Origin: Ottelia alismoides
Lineage: Eukaryota > Streptophyta > Magnoliopsida > Alismatales > Hydrocharitaceae
DNA length: 64,000 nt
Assembly (NCBI GenBank): GCA_037367405.1
Contig: JAZKJV010003273.1
Span: forward strand, 186,001-250,000
Direction: 5' to 3'
This document shows positions 32,363 to 44,600 of the stretch, piece by piece. Position 1 is the stretch's first letter, and each line of letters opens with the position of its first letter. The notes beneath the pieces are model-generated. The model did no database searches, was not told where the DNA came from, and saw only the letters and a program-made list of their open reading frames with translations. The position numbers were made by a program, and so were the translations under genes.

Positions 32363-35300
32363 TGAAATAGGCAAAAATAATCCAAGAGCACTCTTGTGGT
32401 CCACACAAAGTAAGACAAACATTCGATGTGTTGACTGCTCCCAAAGATATCCGGGTAAATTCAATAATTAACTCACACCATAATATTCAATCAATCAAAA
32501 CAAATGAGTGAATCAAAATTTATTATAACCCTAAAGTATGTGTATAGTGGATAAGTAGGTTGGGTGTCAAACTCAAGGAACAAGTCGGTGAAGTAGGAAT
32601 ATTATTTATAAATAAACAATGAATAAATAATATTGTGTATTTGTACAATATTCACTTGCTTAATTCGTTATGCTTTTGTGGGTTTTTAATAAAATAAATT
32701 AATTCTTTTTTACTTATATTATTAAATTTAATGATTTTTATTTTATTTTTAATTTAATAATATATAAATGATATATATATATAAGAGTATATATATATAT
32801 ATGAATACAAGGTAATATATGTATAATAGAAATAATATATAATAGAATATATATAATAAATATCAAAAAATACCTAAAGAACGGTCCTTTTATTTTTTAG
32901 AGGGATATAAAAATATTTATAAAGTTTTTATAATAATTAATGATATTATTAATTATAAATAACTTTATAAGGGCATATAATAGGATCTAAGGTAATATAT
33001 TAATAAATAGGTCTATAAATTGTCAAAATTTACCAAATAAAATATTTTTTATTTTTTATATTTTTATTCTATTTTTTTTATTTTTATGTATTTTTGCTAA
33101 TTTTAGGTATTTGTAAAGTCCAAAATATACAAAATCAGGGACTTTTTAAAATAGGCCAAGTTGTTTTAAGAGTTAAGAATACTGTTAAAATTTCTCAAAA
33201 CTAATTTTAATGTACAGTAATATTTATAAATGAAAATAAAGGATGGAAAACTGATTTTTGGGGGTTTTCAAAAATATTTTGTATTTTTTAAGGTTAGAAA
33301 GGGTTTTTTATTTTTAGGTGTTATTTTATTATTTTTTGTGATATCTAGTTTGGAGTTATAAAATATTATAATAAACACTAGGTATTTTTTAGAATTTTTT
33401 TGTATTTTCCATGGCAAACATGGACTAAACATGCTCATTTTTTATTTTAATAAATATAAAATGTAGATGAAATGAAAATAAATTAGATGGCATGAATAAG
33501 CATATCATCAGGCATAGAATCCTATTTTTTCATGATTTTTTGAGCTTGGGAAGTATTTTTAGAAAATCTAAAGGCATCCAAAAAACAAATCAAGCTGGTA
33601 GGGATGTTTATGCAAATAAAATTAAAGTCAATTGTCTATATGCACAAACTCCAAAAAGTTTGAACTACAACTTGATATTTTAATACTAAAATGAAATATA
33701 CAAAGCCAATGTTTACAAGTAATTTACCCAACTCACATGGGGTACCATGTGAGCTGAGCTAGTAGGGGACCAATGCACGAATATCAAAAAGTTCAGGGGC
33801 TTCCTTGCAATTTATCCACAACTTTTTTAAAAACGTTAGAAGATATTTATAATATTAAGTGTGAAATACAAAAAGGAAGAGGGGGTTGCTTGTAATTTAC
33901 CCTTTTAAGCCCCCTGAATCCTGCTATCCTTCACTGACACGTGGATGATCAGACGCTCCTCCTGACGTACAACTTCGATGGAAACAGACGGCCCATATTA
34001 GATCTGGGTCGCGTTCATAATCTGACAGCTAGGGAAGGGGTTGGAAGAACGTGGAAGAACATGAGCTTTGATGAGCTTCGTTCTCCAATATCTCCGTCGT
34101 ACGGTGATGTTTCTTCGTTCGGTTGGCGACTATAGACTCATGCTGCCCTTCCGCACATGCATGTGGCCTCCTTTGAGGCCCAGATGTCCAGATGAAAGCT
34201 TAGAAGGCTCGAGGTTTTTGCATGTGACATGGATCTAATGCTGGTCTCAAAGTCGTGGTTCCAGGTATTCCCCTAGTCCCTGACCTGCACAAAAAATAAC
34301 GGTGGCTCGAGGTAATGCTCCTTGACCTATCTTACAAGTGAAATGTCGAGGAGCTCTGTCGACCTTGATTCCGAGTAGGATTCAAGGGGGAACGTGTGGT
34401 TGTGATGGAGAATATGACGGGGAGTGAGATGGTGGCGAAAGTGGGTCAATATGGGGCGAATCGTCGGTGATTTAGCCTGGAGTTCGATCTCCATGCGATT
34501 TGGCAATTCCTAATTAATCCTAATATGTTAATCAAAACAAAAAATTAGTTGCATGAAATTAAACCTACAACCTATGGTTTACCTAGAAATAACTGAAAAA
34601 TGGCCTCAATTCGACTGGTTGCCGAAGAAGCTGGACCTCCGATGAAGGTGGTTGGAGATGGACATATCGAACCAAGGAGACTTCCCTACTTGCTGCAGGC
34701 AACTGCTTCCGACTCTAGTCACCAGCCTAAAGCTCTAAGGTCAGGTTTGAGGGGCTAAGGCCACTCCAATAACGATCAAAAAACAAAAGGTGGAGATGAA
34801 TGAAGTTTATAGGATGGAGGTCAAGGGTTTTCAAGGCTCGATTGCATGTTGGTAGAGCTAGTTTGATGAGGATTCAATGATGGTCGAAGTTGAGGAGGTC
34901 AGGGCTAAACAAGGTGGAAGATTCGAGGGTTATGGAAGCATGGATGAGTGGTGAGAAAATGGAGAAAGAGGCTTGCTCGTGACTTTGACATGGGCGGCTT
35001 CAGAGGATGTACAGTTGACCTAGGGTCAACATTTGGAGAGCCCTAGTTGGTCCACGTGGACCAATCAGGAAAATAAGAATTAGAAATACTTTGAAAGTAC
35101 AATTAAAAATATAAGATGAATTAATTATTTTTTTTATTATAAAATAAAATATATTTATAATTTTATGTAGTATTTTATAGATATTTTTATTTATTTTTTT
35201 GAGGTGATTTATTAGAATTTAGTATTTACATGTATAACTATAGGTAAATATACATGTATATTGGATTTTAATTTTTAATTTGTATTATATATTTTATTAA

Positions 35301-36237
35301 TATATATAAATATTTTGTATATTTTTGATTTATTTAATTACATATTTAGGTATTTTTATTTTATTTTTATGATTTTATTAATGTAATTTAATAATTATGG
35401 CATATTATTTATAGGCATATATATATGCACATTTCATCTATGTGTTCAATTGTATTATTTATTTTGATTTTATTTAAATGGTTTTATTTTATTGTAATTA
35501 TGTAACTATGTTTTAAATCATACATACATATTTATAAAAATAAAAGAATTTGTAAAATATAAAGATAAATATATTGAATAAAATATATAGGTATATTGCA
35601 CAATAGGGGCCCAGAATCTAAATTTTGCATCTTAACTTCAAATTGGATGAAACCACCTTCATTCAATAGCTTATTAAAAGTTCTATACAATTAAAGTGAT
35701 TTTGGTCAATTTTGATACAATATGGAGAAGATACAAGTTTGTGAAGTTTTTATTTTGGGTTTTTATTATGTGTATCCCAGGCATACTGTGCATTATTTTT
35801 TTGTGAAATCAATTTTATATTTTTCTTTGTATTTTTATTTACAATATTCATGTTGAGAATTTTATCATTTAAAGTGTAAAATAATAAAATAAAATAGGTT
35901 CCAAAAAGGAATGTTTAGGCTATTTATGTTTTTTGTGTATTTTTGTGCAGCTTCTCTGCCCTATCTCCCCCTACTTTATTCCTTGTCAATCAAGTCATCA
36001 TGATGATCGGGTCTCGTAGTCTAGGGTCACTCAACACCTATGGTGTCTCATTTCTTTTTCTTATTGTCTTTTATTCTTTTATTTTGGAACTAAATCCATT
36101 AAATAACTAATATTTTATACAGTACTTTGTACAATTACAATGTGTTTATTTTGGCAAATTAACGATATATACATGCATTTAGCTAGGTATTTAAGGCCAA
36201 AATGAAAGAATAAAGGTGATGAAAGGGAGATTCATCA
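32363..36237 (-). repeat. E1 5' LTR (3.9 kb)
   Basis: Partner of 4225-8135, much diverged from it. It holds a run of AT dinucleotides near 32770-32800. GTTGACC-N3-GGTCAAC lies at 35014-35030 and the 18-bp palindrome with half-site TTGGTCCAC at 35047-35064. The outer edge is next to AGAGT at 36238-36242. Confidence 0.85.
35014..35064. promoter_or_regulatory. inverted-repeat pair in E1 5' LTR
   Basis: GTTGACC-N3-GGTCAAC followed 16 bp later by a perfect palindrome centred on CACGTG, in the same order as in E2. In the other E1 LTR only GGTCCACGTGGACC (6931-6944) remains perfect, and the GTTGACC arm has decayed. Confidence 0.5.
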
Positions 36238-36999
36238 AGAGTATCGACTCCACACTGAAGGGTCGGACTTGGAGGATATGTGTAGGGCCATAAGGTACTT
36301 GGACAATAAAGTAATGGAGGATATGGGTAACCAAGAATCCTATGGAAACGAATCTATATGGGGTCTGAGAAAGAAGATAACACAAGTAGTTATACCAGTT
36401 GAATGATTTGACTTGGACAAAGACATAGATAAGGGCCCAAACCTCTAAAGTGACGTGGGTGATGTTGGACTTCTTGCTGCAAAATAACCAAGAGAAGACT
36501 CGATTGAGGAACTTAGGAAGGGATCTAAGGTACCTTAAATGGAAACCTAAAGTTTTGAACGAGCATTAGGGATTCCCCAAGCTTGTCTTAGGTAACCATG
36601 TCTAAAACTTTAGCGAGGGTTGGATCTGTGTCAGGGAATCCAAAGATGGTTGAGATGACAAATGTATCAACAACGAAGGTTGTACCATTCACAGTCGACC
36701 TACGGAGGTAGGAGAAGGCATCACCTATGTCCTCGAGGTTCGCATAAAAGTCGATGATAGTATCAGAAGAGATGGAATCTATCAAGGAATCGGGATGTTT
36801 GGGATACATAATAGGATCAAACAAGTTCCTTACCCTATATATGTTTAAGATTCTTACAAACTTAGGGAAGTGGTTGTTGAAGATGGGCTGGCGAAATAGG
36901 GCTAGAGGTCATGAAATAAAGACTGGAGTAGGTGAAGATCCGGCCAGAAATGGATGCAGATCGAGAAGAGGAAGCTCCCTTGGACCTCTTTGGTGCCAT
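36238..36999 (-). pseudogene. accessory 'putative plant transposon protein' gene of Sirevirus A, 5' part
   Basis: The ATG at 36999 opens MAPKRSKGASSSRSAS, a basic Ser-rich start. Then come LLPKFVRILNIYRVRNL-like and TIIDFYANLEDIGDAFSYL, followed by TVNGTTFVVDTFVISTIFGF (the ...FYANL...V.G..F......I...FG.P pattern of this family). A stop lies near 36588. After a frame change, MCYLLSQTPYRFVSIGFLV and YFIVQVPYGPTHILQV lead to the E1 junction at 36238. The rest is at 4224-3544. Such genes sit between pol and the 3' LTR in Sireviruses; their role is unknown. Confidence 0.6.
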
Positions 37000-38100
37000 C
37001 TTGAGTAAGCAAACACGTTCCACTAACTAAAAGGAACACTAATTTGTGAATAGGATCTAATGAATGAACAACGAAAATAGAAAAAGTGTGTCAGAACTTA
37101 TAGATGATCGATCAAGCTATGTCGGATGTCTATCAGAAGTGATGATAAATATGTGATTCATCACTCTAATTAGCTGAAAATAGAGCTTAGTTCCAAGTAA
37201 TTAAGTGTGTTTAGGTGTTTATAAATCATAATTAGCATTCATACATCGGTAAATAACTAGCATAAATTAATATTTCATATTGTTTACATATTCACTTTAT
37301 ATATTCATCTAACTTTACCCATTTATAATTAATTCACACTAACTAGAATTAACATCAAACTAGATCCATTGTAAAAAAATAATAACTTGTATATATGTGA
37401 CATAAACCCAAATCCTAATTTGAAATTAAAATGTCGTAAATATTTATATCTCTCATTACGAAGTCCAATTTCAATCTACTCACTTTTGAATTATTGTACA
37501 CTTAATTATCTGCAAATGAAGATCAAATTCAAAAGAATTAGAGTTCATATGCGGAACTTGGGTTTTGGGACCGAAATGTATATTGTACATTTTACTTATT
37601 TTTGACTTGTTATTTCATGTACATATTTAACTTTTTTTATTTATTTCTTTTCCATTTTTTATTTCATCTCATTTTCCAACTAATTGCATAAAAATAAAAA
37701 TCTAAAAAAATTAGAAAAGATGTAAAAAGATGTGGTCTAACTTTGTACATTTAACCCAATTCACCTATACATAATTCACATTCTCAATTTATTTCTGGAT
37801 TTTCTTAACGTGTAAAAATCCCAAAAATTACATTACGGTCATTGCATTATTTTGCATCTTATTTGATTTTGCATGCATTATTCATCTACAGAAGACCAAA
37901 TAAAAATTACAAAACACTTAAAATGGTATTTTATATTCATAAAGTATCAATAAAAAGTGCATAACTTGCAGATAATAGTTCATTTACTAATGTGCCCTTC
38001 ATTAATATTGTAGAATGCAATTAGGTCAACATTTTTCATTTCGAGAATTTTTATATTTGAGGTCATTGTCTATTTTTTATTCATTTTTGTTTGAATTTTC
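37000..38100. other. AT-rich DNA between accessory gene and copia element C
   Basis: No gene is recognised. It may contain the upstream edge of Sirevirus A and the outer part of the C LTR, but I cannot place either boundary. A TGATGATAAATATG...GATTCATCA inverted repeat sits at about 37139-37166. Short plus-strand frames (37387-37605) carry no known motif. Confidence 0.35.
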
Positions 38101-38612
38101 TTGCACTGGTCGAAGACAACATACATGTGGCGCTCCCTCACCTGTCCACCCTACCCGAATGTTCAAACTCGCTCCCCTTGGTCTCCACATTTGATCTTTG
38201 GTCAACAATTTGACTTTATTGTTGAAATTTTGATTTTTGATCAATGCTTTAACGTTTAGTCAACACCTTGACATGACTTATCTGATACCTCTAAATCTCT
38301 AATCATATGTAGAGGACCTGCATCGAGAGGTCTTTCAAAAATCAATATTTAAAGAAAGATTACCATCTCTTTCTTAGACTGGAGATCATTCTTGAATATT
38401 ACTTGAAGACACCAATTGTGTCCTCAATTTATCTCTTTGATTTTTTAACTCTTTAGTTTAGCAGATGTATGATATCAAGACGACCATGATACATTACCCT
38501 ACTTCATTAAGGGGCCTACATTAATGAAAACATATTTTTAATTATGATGATGAAATAAAATGCATCAACTTTTATCACATTGATGGGTCACCAAGGGCTT
38601 ATAAGTCCAACA
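38101..38612 (-). mobile_element. copia element C, 3' LTR (sense start; outer edge unknown)
   Basis: On the minus strand TGTTGGACTTATAAGCCC begins at 38612 right after a CGGAGAA purine tract, the usual start of a copia LTR after the PPT. I could not find the other end of the LTR, so the low coordinate is only a minimum extent. Confidence 0.5.
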
Positions 38613-38625
38613 TTCTCCGACTAGC
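38613..38625 (-). other. polypurine tract of element C
   Basis: The minus strand reads GGGCTAGTCGGAGAA immediately before the LTR start TGTTGG. Many Ty1/copia elements have a similar short GGGAGA-type tract here. Confidence 0.5.
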
Positions 38626-38695
38626 CCTTTGAGATATTCATGTACAACTCTCAAACCCACATTCATATGCTAATTGTTTGACTATTTAGTCAAAT

Positions 38696-39000
38696 AACTA
38701 GGCTAGTTGATTAGTCACTTTATCATTGGAGACTATGCCAAGTTTGTTATAAACTTGATAACCTGTGGAAACCGTAGTTGCATCCAATGCAGATACTGAC
38801 AACACTATTATCCAACAAAAATATGAAACCTGAAGTTGAATTTGTATCATCCCATCCGATTGGAAGTTTGAATCTATGTACCTTATGACTTGGAGATCAT
38901 TATCTCCATAGACCAAGACATAGTCTCGAGTTCTTCTTAGACACTTGGGGATGCTTTTCATGGTACTTCGGTGTTTTCTACATAGCAGGATGGTAATTTC
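38696..39000 (-). pseudogene. element C RNase H (copia), broken
   Basis: Shows CLRRTRDYVLVYGDNDLQVI, then a YIDSNFQSD segment, the usual copia RNase H start (L.RTKD..LVY, then Y.DS.FQ.D). The downstream SWKSSKQ-type part is frame-shifted. This is decayed coding sequence at the 3' end of pol. Confidence 0.7.
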
Positions 39001-39900
39001 TTACCACTCCCACTACATGGCAGGTATCGGGTATTGTATACATCATGGCATGAAAGAGGCTTGCTACAATTGATGCATAATGGTATCCATCCACATCCTT
39101 CTTAACTTCAACACTTTGAGTGTCATCCCTTTAGATACATTAATACCATATCTTTATAGAAGGAAGCCTTTCTTGGAATTATCCATGTGGAATCTTTCCA
39201 AGATCTTCTTGATGTATCCATGTTGTAATAGTCCTAATATCCTCTTTTATCTGTTTCTAAATAGCTTCAGACCCAAGATCTAAGAGGCTTCCCAGAGATC
39301 TTTCATCTCAACGGTATGGGACAACCATATCTTAGCACTTATCATCATCTCAATATCATTCCCAATGATCAAGATATCATCTACATAAAGTACGTTGAAC
39401 ATAATTGTGCTCCCACTAAGCTTCTTGTATACACATGGCTCATCTAGATTCTGAAGGAAATCGTAACTCTTTATGTGGTTTCATCGAATCAAATGTTCCA
39501 ACTACGAGAAGCTTTTTTGAGCCCATAGATGGATTTCTTCAATTTTCACACTTTTCCTTCCTCGGCTATGAAGCCCTCGAGATGCTCTATATACATATCC
39601 TCATTAGGGTATCAATTGAGGAATGTGGTCTTGACGTCCTTTGGCCAGATGTTGTAGTCAAGATGTGCGGTTGTAGCTAGCAATATCTTGATGGATTTAA
39701 GCATGACTATAGGAGAGAATTTCTCATCATAATTGATGCCTTCTCTTTGTACGTAGCCCTTTGCTACAAGCAGTCCCTTGAGGTCTCTACCTTCCCATCG
39801 GGTTCCCTCTTTCTCATGAAGATCCATTTACACCTAATGGGTGTAACTCCTTATGTGGATCCCAAAGGATCCGTACACCATTCTTGTCCATGGAGTCTAC
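39001..39900 (-). pseudogene. element C reverse transcriptase (copia), broken
   Basis: In sense order from 39830: LLVAKGYVQREGINYDEKFS, then LLATTAHLDYNIWPKDVKTT, matching the copia RT start (ARLVAKGY.Q..G.DY.ETFSPV). The catalytic YVDD box, within VLYVDDILIIGNDI, is at 39376-39387. EASYILGLKLFR and HGYIKKILERF lie further on. Pieces are in different frames with stops between them. Confidence 0.8.
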
Positions 39901-40099
39901 TTTAGATTCATTTCTATCATCCATCTATCCATGTCATGATCTACCATAGTTCATCATATGAAATTAGATTACCATCAAATTCATGTTATACGTGGAATCC
40001 ATACATCTCAAGTCGTCGTGCTACCATTGAACTCTTTCTAAGAGGTATATGTATGTTACATTCTATAATTTCTAATTTTCAATATTGAAACTTCGTTGG

Positions 40100-40895
40100 T
40101 CACCTCAACAAGTTCTTTAACTTCATTGTTATTTTAACTCTGAAGAAATTCATCCTCCAAAATTTTGACGTCTCTATAGATAAATACTTTTCGAGTTTCA
40201 GGATAGTAAAGTAGTTTTCCAATACAGTTCTTTACATATCCCATGAAATATCACTCTCAGGTATGAGGGACCAAACAACCTCAAATCCTTAAGTCTCATA
40301 CACTTGGCTTGATTTCATACCAAAGATCAAGAAGGTTTTTCATCACATATTTAAATCTTACTTAGGACACATGTCTAAGTCTCTAATGCATGTCTTCAGA
40401 AAGTAACAGGTAAGAGTACTTTACTCATCATTGATCTTATCATGTCCAACATGGTTCTATTACATCTCTCTACAACTCTATCAAGTGGAGGAGTAACTAG
40501 AGGAGTAAGATTGGAAATTGTTCCTTTCTCTATAAGGTATTCTTTGAATTCATCTAAGAGGTATTTTCCATTTCAGTTAGAACGAATTCATTTGATCTTC
40601 CTTCTAGTTTGTTTCTCAATCAAAGCCATAAATTATTTGAACTTTTCAAAGGTTGCAGATTTGTGGTGCAACAGGAAGATGGAATTGTACAATGAATGTT
40701 CATCGATGAAAGTCAAATACTATAGATGTACATTAAGAGTTGAAGTATTAAATTGATCGCATACATCATTTTATATTAAATCAAGTATACCTTTATATCT
40801 TACACTTTTCTTAGAGAAGGAAATCATAAACATTTTACTTCAAAGACAATACTCGCAGGTTAGTAAATCATGAACTTTCAGAAAAATCTAAAGGT
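40100..40895 (-). pseudogene. element C integrase (copia), broken
   Basis: From 40895: KSKMFMISFSKKSVRYKGIL, then LDLI.NDVCDQFN (first catalytic Asp), YLTFIDEHSLYNSIFLLHHK, the KTLRSDRGGEY-type site reading IRSN.NGKY (second Asp changed to Asn), LLDEFKEYLIEKGTISNLTP and DRVVERCNRTMLDMIRS with the Glu. This is the copia catalytic core with multiple stops. The lower part (40433-40100) holds only weak remnants of the integrase C-terminal region. Confidence 0.75.
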
Positions 40896-41081
40896 CCATC
40901 TTTTATTGATAGTGATCCTATTAGTAGACACATGGCATGTGTTTGATGCCAAACAATTGTCAAATTGTCTCAATCCTCTCTTGATTTTTTAGAGGTATTA
41001 TTATCATTATTAATACTATATACATTCATGGCTGGTTCATTCATGTCCAATTTATAGAGTCCACCACATATAGAAAACCAT

Positions 41082-41302
41082 TCAATATAAATTTACCGTA
41101 ATGACTTTTGGCAAGTTTACTATAGAATAGGAAATAATATCATTGTCTAATCTGCTTAGATATCGATAATAAGTTCCTTCTAAATCTGGAACATAGAGAC
41201 ATTCTCTAATAAATAGAACTCTTCCACTAGATAATGATAGTTTGTAGGTTCCAATGGTGATCGTTGTAATAGCTGCATCAGATCCCATATGGATGATTTC
41301 CT
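41082..41302 (-). pseudogene. element C gag-pre-integrase segment, cut by Sirevirus B
   Basis: HMGSDAAITTITIGTYKLSL then VLFIRECLYVPDL corresponds to the copia gag-pre-integrase/protease border (GNG......GT..L.L..G....L....YVP). The segment runs up to 41302, where the LTR of Sirevirus B begins. C should therefore continue beyond B's other end, but I did not find it. Confidence 0.65.
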
Positions 41303-42654
41303 TGTGAGTTTAGGATCATGGCACCACTAGAGTGGTGGGTGAATATTGGTCTGAGGTAGTTTTAAAAATCTTCTCACAAAATAACAAACAATCACAGAAT
41401 ATTCATAACAATCAAATTGCAAATTATTTTAGCGTGGAAACAATCCTAGGTAAAAATCACGATCTGATGCTTCTAACTCGATATTCCCCAGTTAGCTGAG
41501 ATAACCAACTACTTCAACATAAAGCCTGGGATATTTACGCAAATATCTTAACCATTTAAAAAATGTTAAGCTTTACAATCTTGGATCGGACACTAAGATC
41601 AACACTACATATTACACACTATAGTCATACAGAAGAATATATGAGCTTCAACTTTTTTCTATCTTTCACTTAAATGGTAGACATTGTGAATCCAAGTACT
41701 TCCTACAAACTCGAGGATCAAACACCAACAATTTCATGTTAAAGGTGTTAATATTGAAACAGAAATATTTTGCAATAATCTTTTCTGTAACAACAATGGT
41801 TTTCATAGATATCAAGAATAATTCTCAATTTAAAGAGCTACGATGTCAAAGATACAGAATATAATTGCACATATATTCATAAATATAAGTACAATAATTA
41901 TATCACAAATAGCAAACGTGTGAGTGAATATTTGAATTACATGTCTTGTATACGAGTCCAAGAAATATGGCTATTGAAAACAAATTTAATAATAAATCAA
42001 TGAAGATTTGAGTCAATGATAGATCGGTAAAATTTCTATGATCGATCAGATCAATATAATCAATCAATTTAAGAAGTATGATAAATCATTGCATGATCAC
42101 TGATCCAAAATTCAAATTATGATCGATCAACAAACATGGCATGATTGATCAAGGATGATTAATCAGAAAAAATATTATTGATGGTCAATCAATAAAAAAT
42201 AATGGTTGATCAGTGTTGAATTTGTCGATATTTTTATTTGGAAACTCGTTTGAAGAAGCTTCCTAAGGTTACAAGATTCCAAAAATAGAAGTAAATAATG
42301 CAACAACTTTTTGAACAAAATTAAATAACTTCCTAAGCTCTTGCAAATTTGATGTAAAAGTCGCGTCGTAGACTATCCAATCTAGTCACACTTGTAATCA
42401 TGTCGTCACAATACAAAAGCGAGCAACTACGATATTTTTTTTTGGAAACTCGTTTGAAGAAGCTTCCTAAGGTTACAAGATTCCAAAAATACAAGTAAAT
42501 AATGCAACAAAATTTTGAACAAAGTTAAATAACTACCTAAGCTCTTGCAACTTTGATGTAGAAGTCACGTCGTAGACTATCTGAGCTACTCACACTTGTA
42601 GTCATGTGTGTGTGTCATCTTTAAAATCATCAAATAAATAAAAGGGATTTAACA
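41303..42654 (-). mobile_element. Sirevirus B 3' LTR
   Basis: Co-linear with LTR A (1608-3063). In sense orientation it starts TGTTAAATCCC after the PPT at 42655 and ends at 41303. It carries a GATCGATCA cluster at 42020-42230 and a 204-bp internal tandem duplication. It interrupts copia element C. A TSD cannot be tested because the other end of B is missing. Confidence 0.75.
42226..42607. repeat. 204-bp tandem duplication inside LTR B
   Basis: Two copies begin CGATATTTTT at 42226 and 42430. Both contain GGAAACTCGTTTGAAGAAGC, then CTAAGCTCTTGCAA and GTCGTAGACTATC. They look over 90% alike. LTR A has a single, more diverged equivalent near 2820-3000. Confidence 0.8.
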
Positions 42655-42671
42655 ATCTCTCCCTTTTAGTG
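42655..42671 (-). other. polypurine tract of Sirevirus B
   Basis: The minus strand reads ACTAAAAGGGAGAGAT before the LTR start, preceded by a GGCATC block. The layout is the same as in Sirevirus A. Confidence 0.7.
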
Positions 42672-43139
42672 ATGCCAATACTTTTCAAAAGCTTAAAGAA
42701 ATGTAACCAATTAAGCAAATAGTCTTTCAAATAAAACTTGAATAAGTCAAAGTAAGTCAAGAAGTTTGAGTCTTCAATTTAATTTCTCCCCCTTACTTAA
42801 ATAATCCTAAAATTTTAACTCTTTAATTGTAAGGTTTATGATTAATCTCCCCCCTTAATTCATTATCTCTTAAGCTATAAAGCTTTAATACTTTATCTCC
42901 CTTCTGTAATAATTTAAAATGTAGTCAAAAGAGAGAAAAGAAACATGCATACTTCATTCATAATAAAGAACAAATACAAAATATTTGTAGCAAACAAACA
43001 ATGTTTCCATATATACTCAATGAGAAAGAAAGAGACAAGGAGAAGAAAATAACTATTCAAAAGAGTAAAAGAGATAACAAGAACTACTCAGGATGAGAGT
43101 ATTCTATATCTTCAAAATCATCACGAGATGCTTTGCATG
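42672..43139 (-). other. Sirevirus B 3' spacer with accessory-gene tail
   Basis: Noncoding DNA matching 3080-3543 of A in places. Near 43085-43130 the minus strand reads SRDDFEDIEYSHPE then stop, an acidic end similar in character to that of the accessory gene of A. The rest of the gene is missing, so it seems to have been deleted down to its last residues in B. Confidence 0.4.
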
Positions 43140-43600
43140 ATATCTAGCTACATGTCTGTCAGAAAATATTCCAAACAGATTTCACCTTTCAGAATATTTT
43201 CTCTAAGAAAATGATGTTTAACTTCACTAAGCTCCATCCGAGAGTGATTAACTGAGCTATAGGTCGGTTGATAGAACCGATGTTATCATAAAGGACACTA
43301 TTTTGGCTAAAAGAAAGACCAAAATATGAGAGAGTATTTTTCATCTACAAAAGTTGTAACAAACTAGCGATGCGGATATGTATTCTCCTTTAGTAGTTGA
43401 AAGTGCTACAGAAGCTTGCTTTTTAGAATACCAAGATACAAGGGTACTCCCCGTGAATTGGTTGGTGCCACTTGTAGCTTTTCTCTCTGTGTGACTATCG
43501 GCATAATCTACATCATTGTAAGCAAATAAATCTATGGAATGCATCTTCGAATAAAACAAACCTAAATTTTTCGTAAACACAGGATAACGAAAGATTCTTT
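43140..43600 (-). pseudogene. Sirevirus B RNase H, broken
   Basis: Holds MHSIDLFAYNDVDYADSHTE, RKATSGTNQFTGSTLVSWYS and KKQASVALSTTKGEYISASL. Beyond a frameshift it continues as SRMELSEVKHHFLRENILKG, the end of the domain. The SGTCQFLG..LVSW.SKKQ..VALST.EAEYIS pattern is Sirevirus-type. Confidence 0.85.
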
Positions 43601-44600
43601 TTACAACTTTTAGGAGAATTTCTCGTAACTAGATAAAAATGCGCAGCTAAACAAGCACTAAAAAGTATATCGAGTCTGCTCTTAGTTAAATAAAGTAGAG
43701 ATCCTGTCATTACTCTGTACAGACTTTGGTTGATGGATATCCCTGGCCCCTCTAGGTCAAGGTGCATCGCTATGGAAATCAGTGCAATATTTACTGAACG
43801 CTTGTCAAATATGAAATTTGTGAGCATCTCTTTCGTGTACTTCTCTTGTGAGAAGAAAGTATTGAACTCTGTCTGGTTGATCTGCAATCCTAGGAAGAAC
43901 TTCAATTCTCCCATCATGCTCAGTTTGAACTTTTCCTGCATAGCTTAAGAAGATTCCTTGCAAGGCATTGCATTAGTAGAACCAAACATGATGTTACCAA
44001 CATAAAGTTGCACAATCATCATGCAAGAGCATCATAAAGTTGCACAATCATCTTACAATACTGCCTAAACAATCAGAGTGCAATCTCCTTTACTCATTGT
44101 AAAACTTGAGGTGAGTAGAAAGATTTTAGATCTATCTCCCCAAGCTTGAGGAGATTGCATAAGTCTATAAAGTCCTTTCTTGGACTTAAAGACGTGAACT
44201 GCTCTCGAAGGATCTTTAAAATAGGGTGGTTGCTTGACATAAACTTATTCTTTAATGAATCCATTTAAGAACGTGTTTTTGAGATCCATTTGATAAAGGC
44301 TGATTCCTTTGAATAAGCAAACACTAATAGCTTTATGATTAACTCAATCCTAGAGATAGGTGCATAGGTTTCATCGAAATCGATGTCTTCTTGTTGTATA
44401 TATCCCTGAGCAACAAGTCATTGCTTGTTTCTAACAATTATCCTTGACTCAACCAATTTATCTTAAAAACCCACTTGGTTACAATAACCATGTGATTTTC
44501 AGGTCTAGGAACAAGCTCTCATATGTGATTTCTCTCAAATTGAACAAGTTCATCTTGTATTGCAATTAATCAAGAATCATTATTGCAAGCCTAGTCAACT
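43513..44600 (-). pseudogene. Sirevirus B reverse transcriptase, broken
   Basis: From 44600: MEPKSVD, IAIQDELVQFERNHI and LVPRPENHMVIVTKWVFKIN (linker into RT). Next come LVAQGYIQQEDIDFDET and IKAISVCLFKGISLYQMDL. The catalytic region near 44000 is damaged. Then come MQEKFKLSMMGELKFFLGLQ, FFSQEKYTKEML and SINQSLYRVMTGSLLYLTKS at 43941-43600. Several stops and frame changes are present. Confidence 0.8.

Larger units (their letters stand above)
4225..36237 (-). mobile_element. E1: Athila/Tat-like Ty3/gypsy retrotransposon, interrupted by E2
   Basis: LTRs at 4225-8135 and 32363-36237 flank a minus-sense internal region with PBS, leader, gag, PR, RT, RNase H, INT, spacer and PPT in order. The bases flanking the element are ATAGT (4220-4224) and AGAGT (36238-36242), a 5-bp target duplication with one mismatch. 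The LTRs differ at roughly one site in five or six in the stretch compared by eye, so the insertion is old. E1 split the accessory gene of Sirevirus A and was later split in its RT by E2. The coding region is full of stops and frameshifts and cannot be autonomous. Confidence 0.85.

Noticed and set aside
1608..42654. LTRs A and B as the two ends of one Sirevirus
   Set aside because: Both are preceded in sense orientation by a PPT and 3' spacer, so both are 3' LTRs of separate elements.
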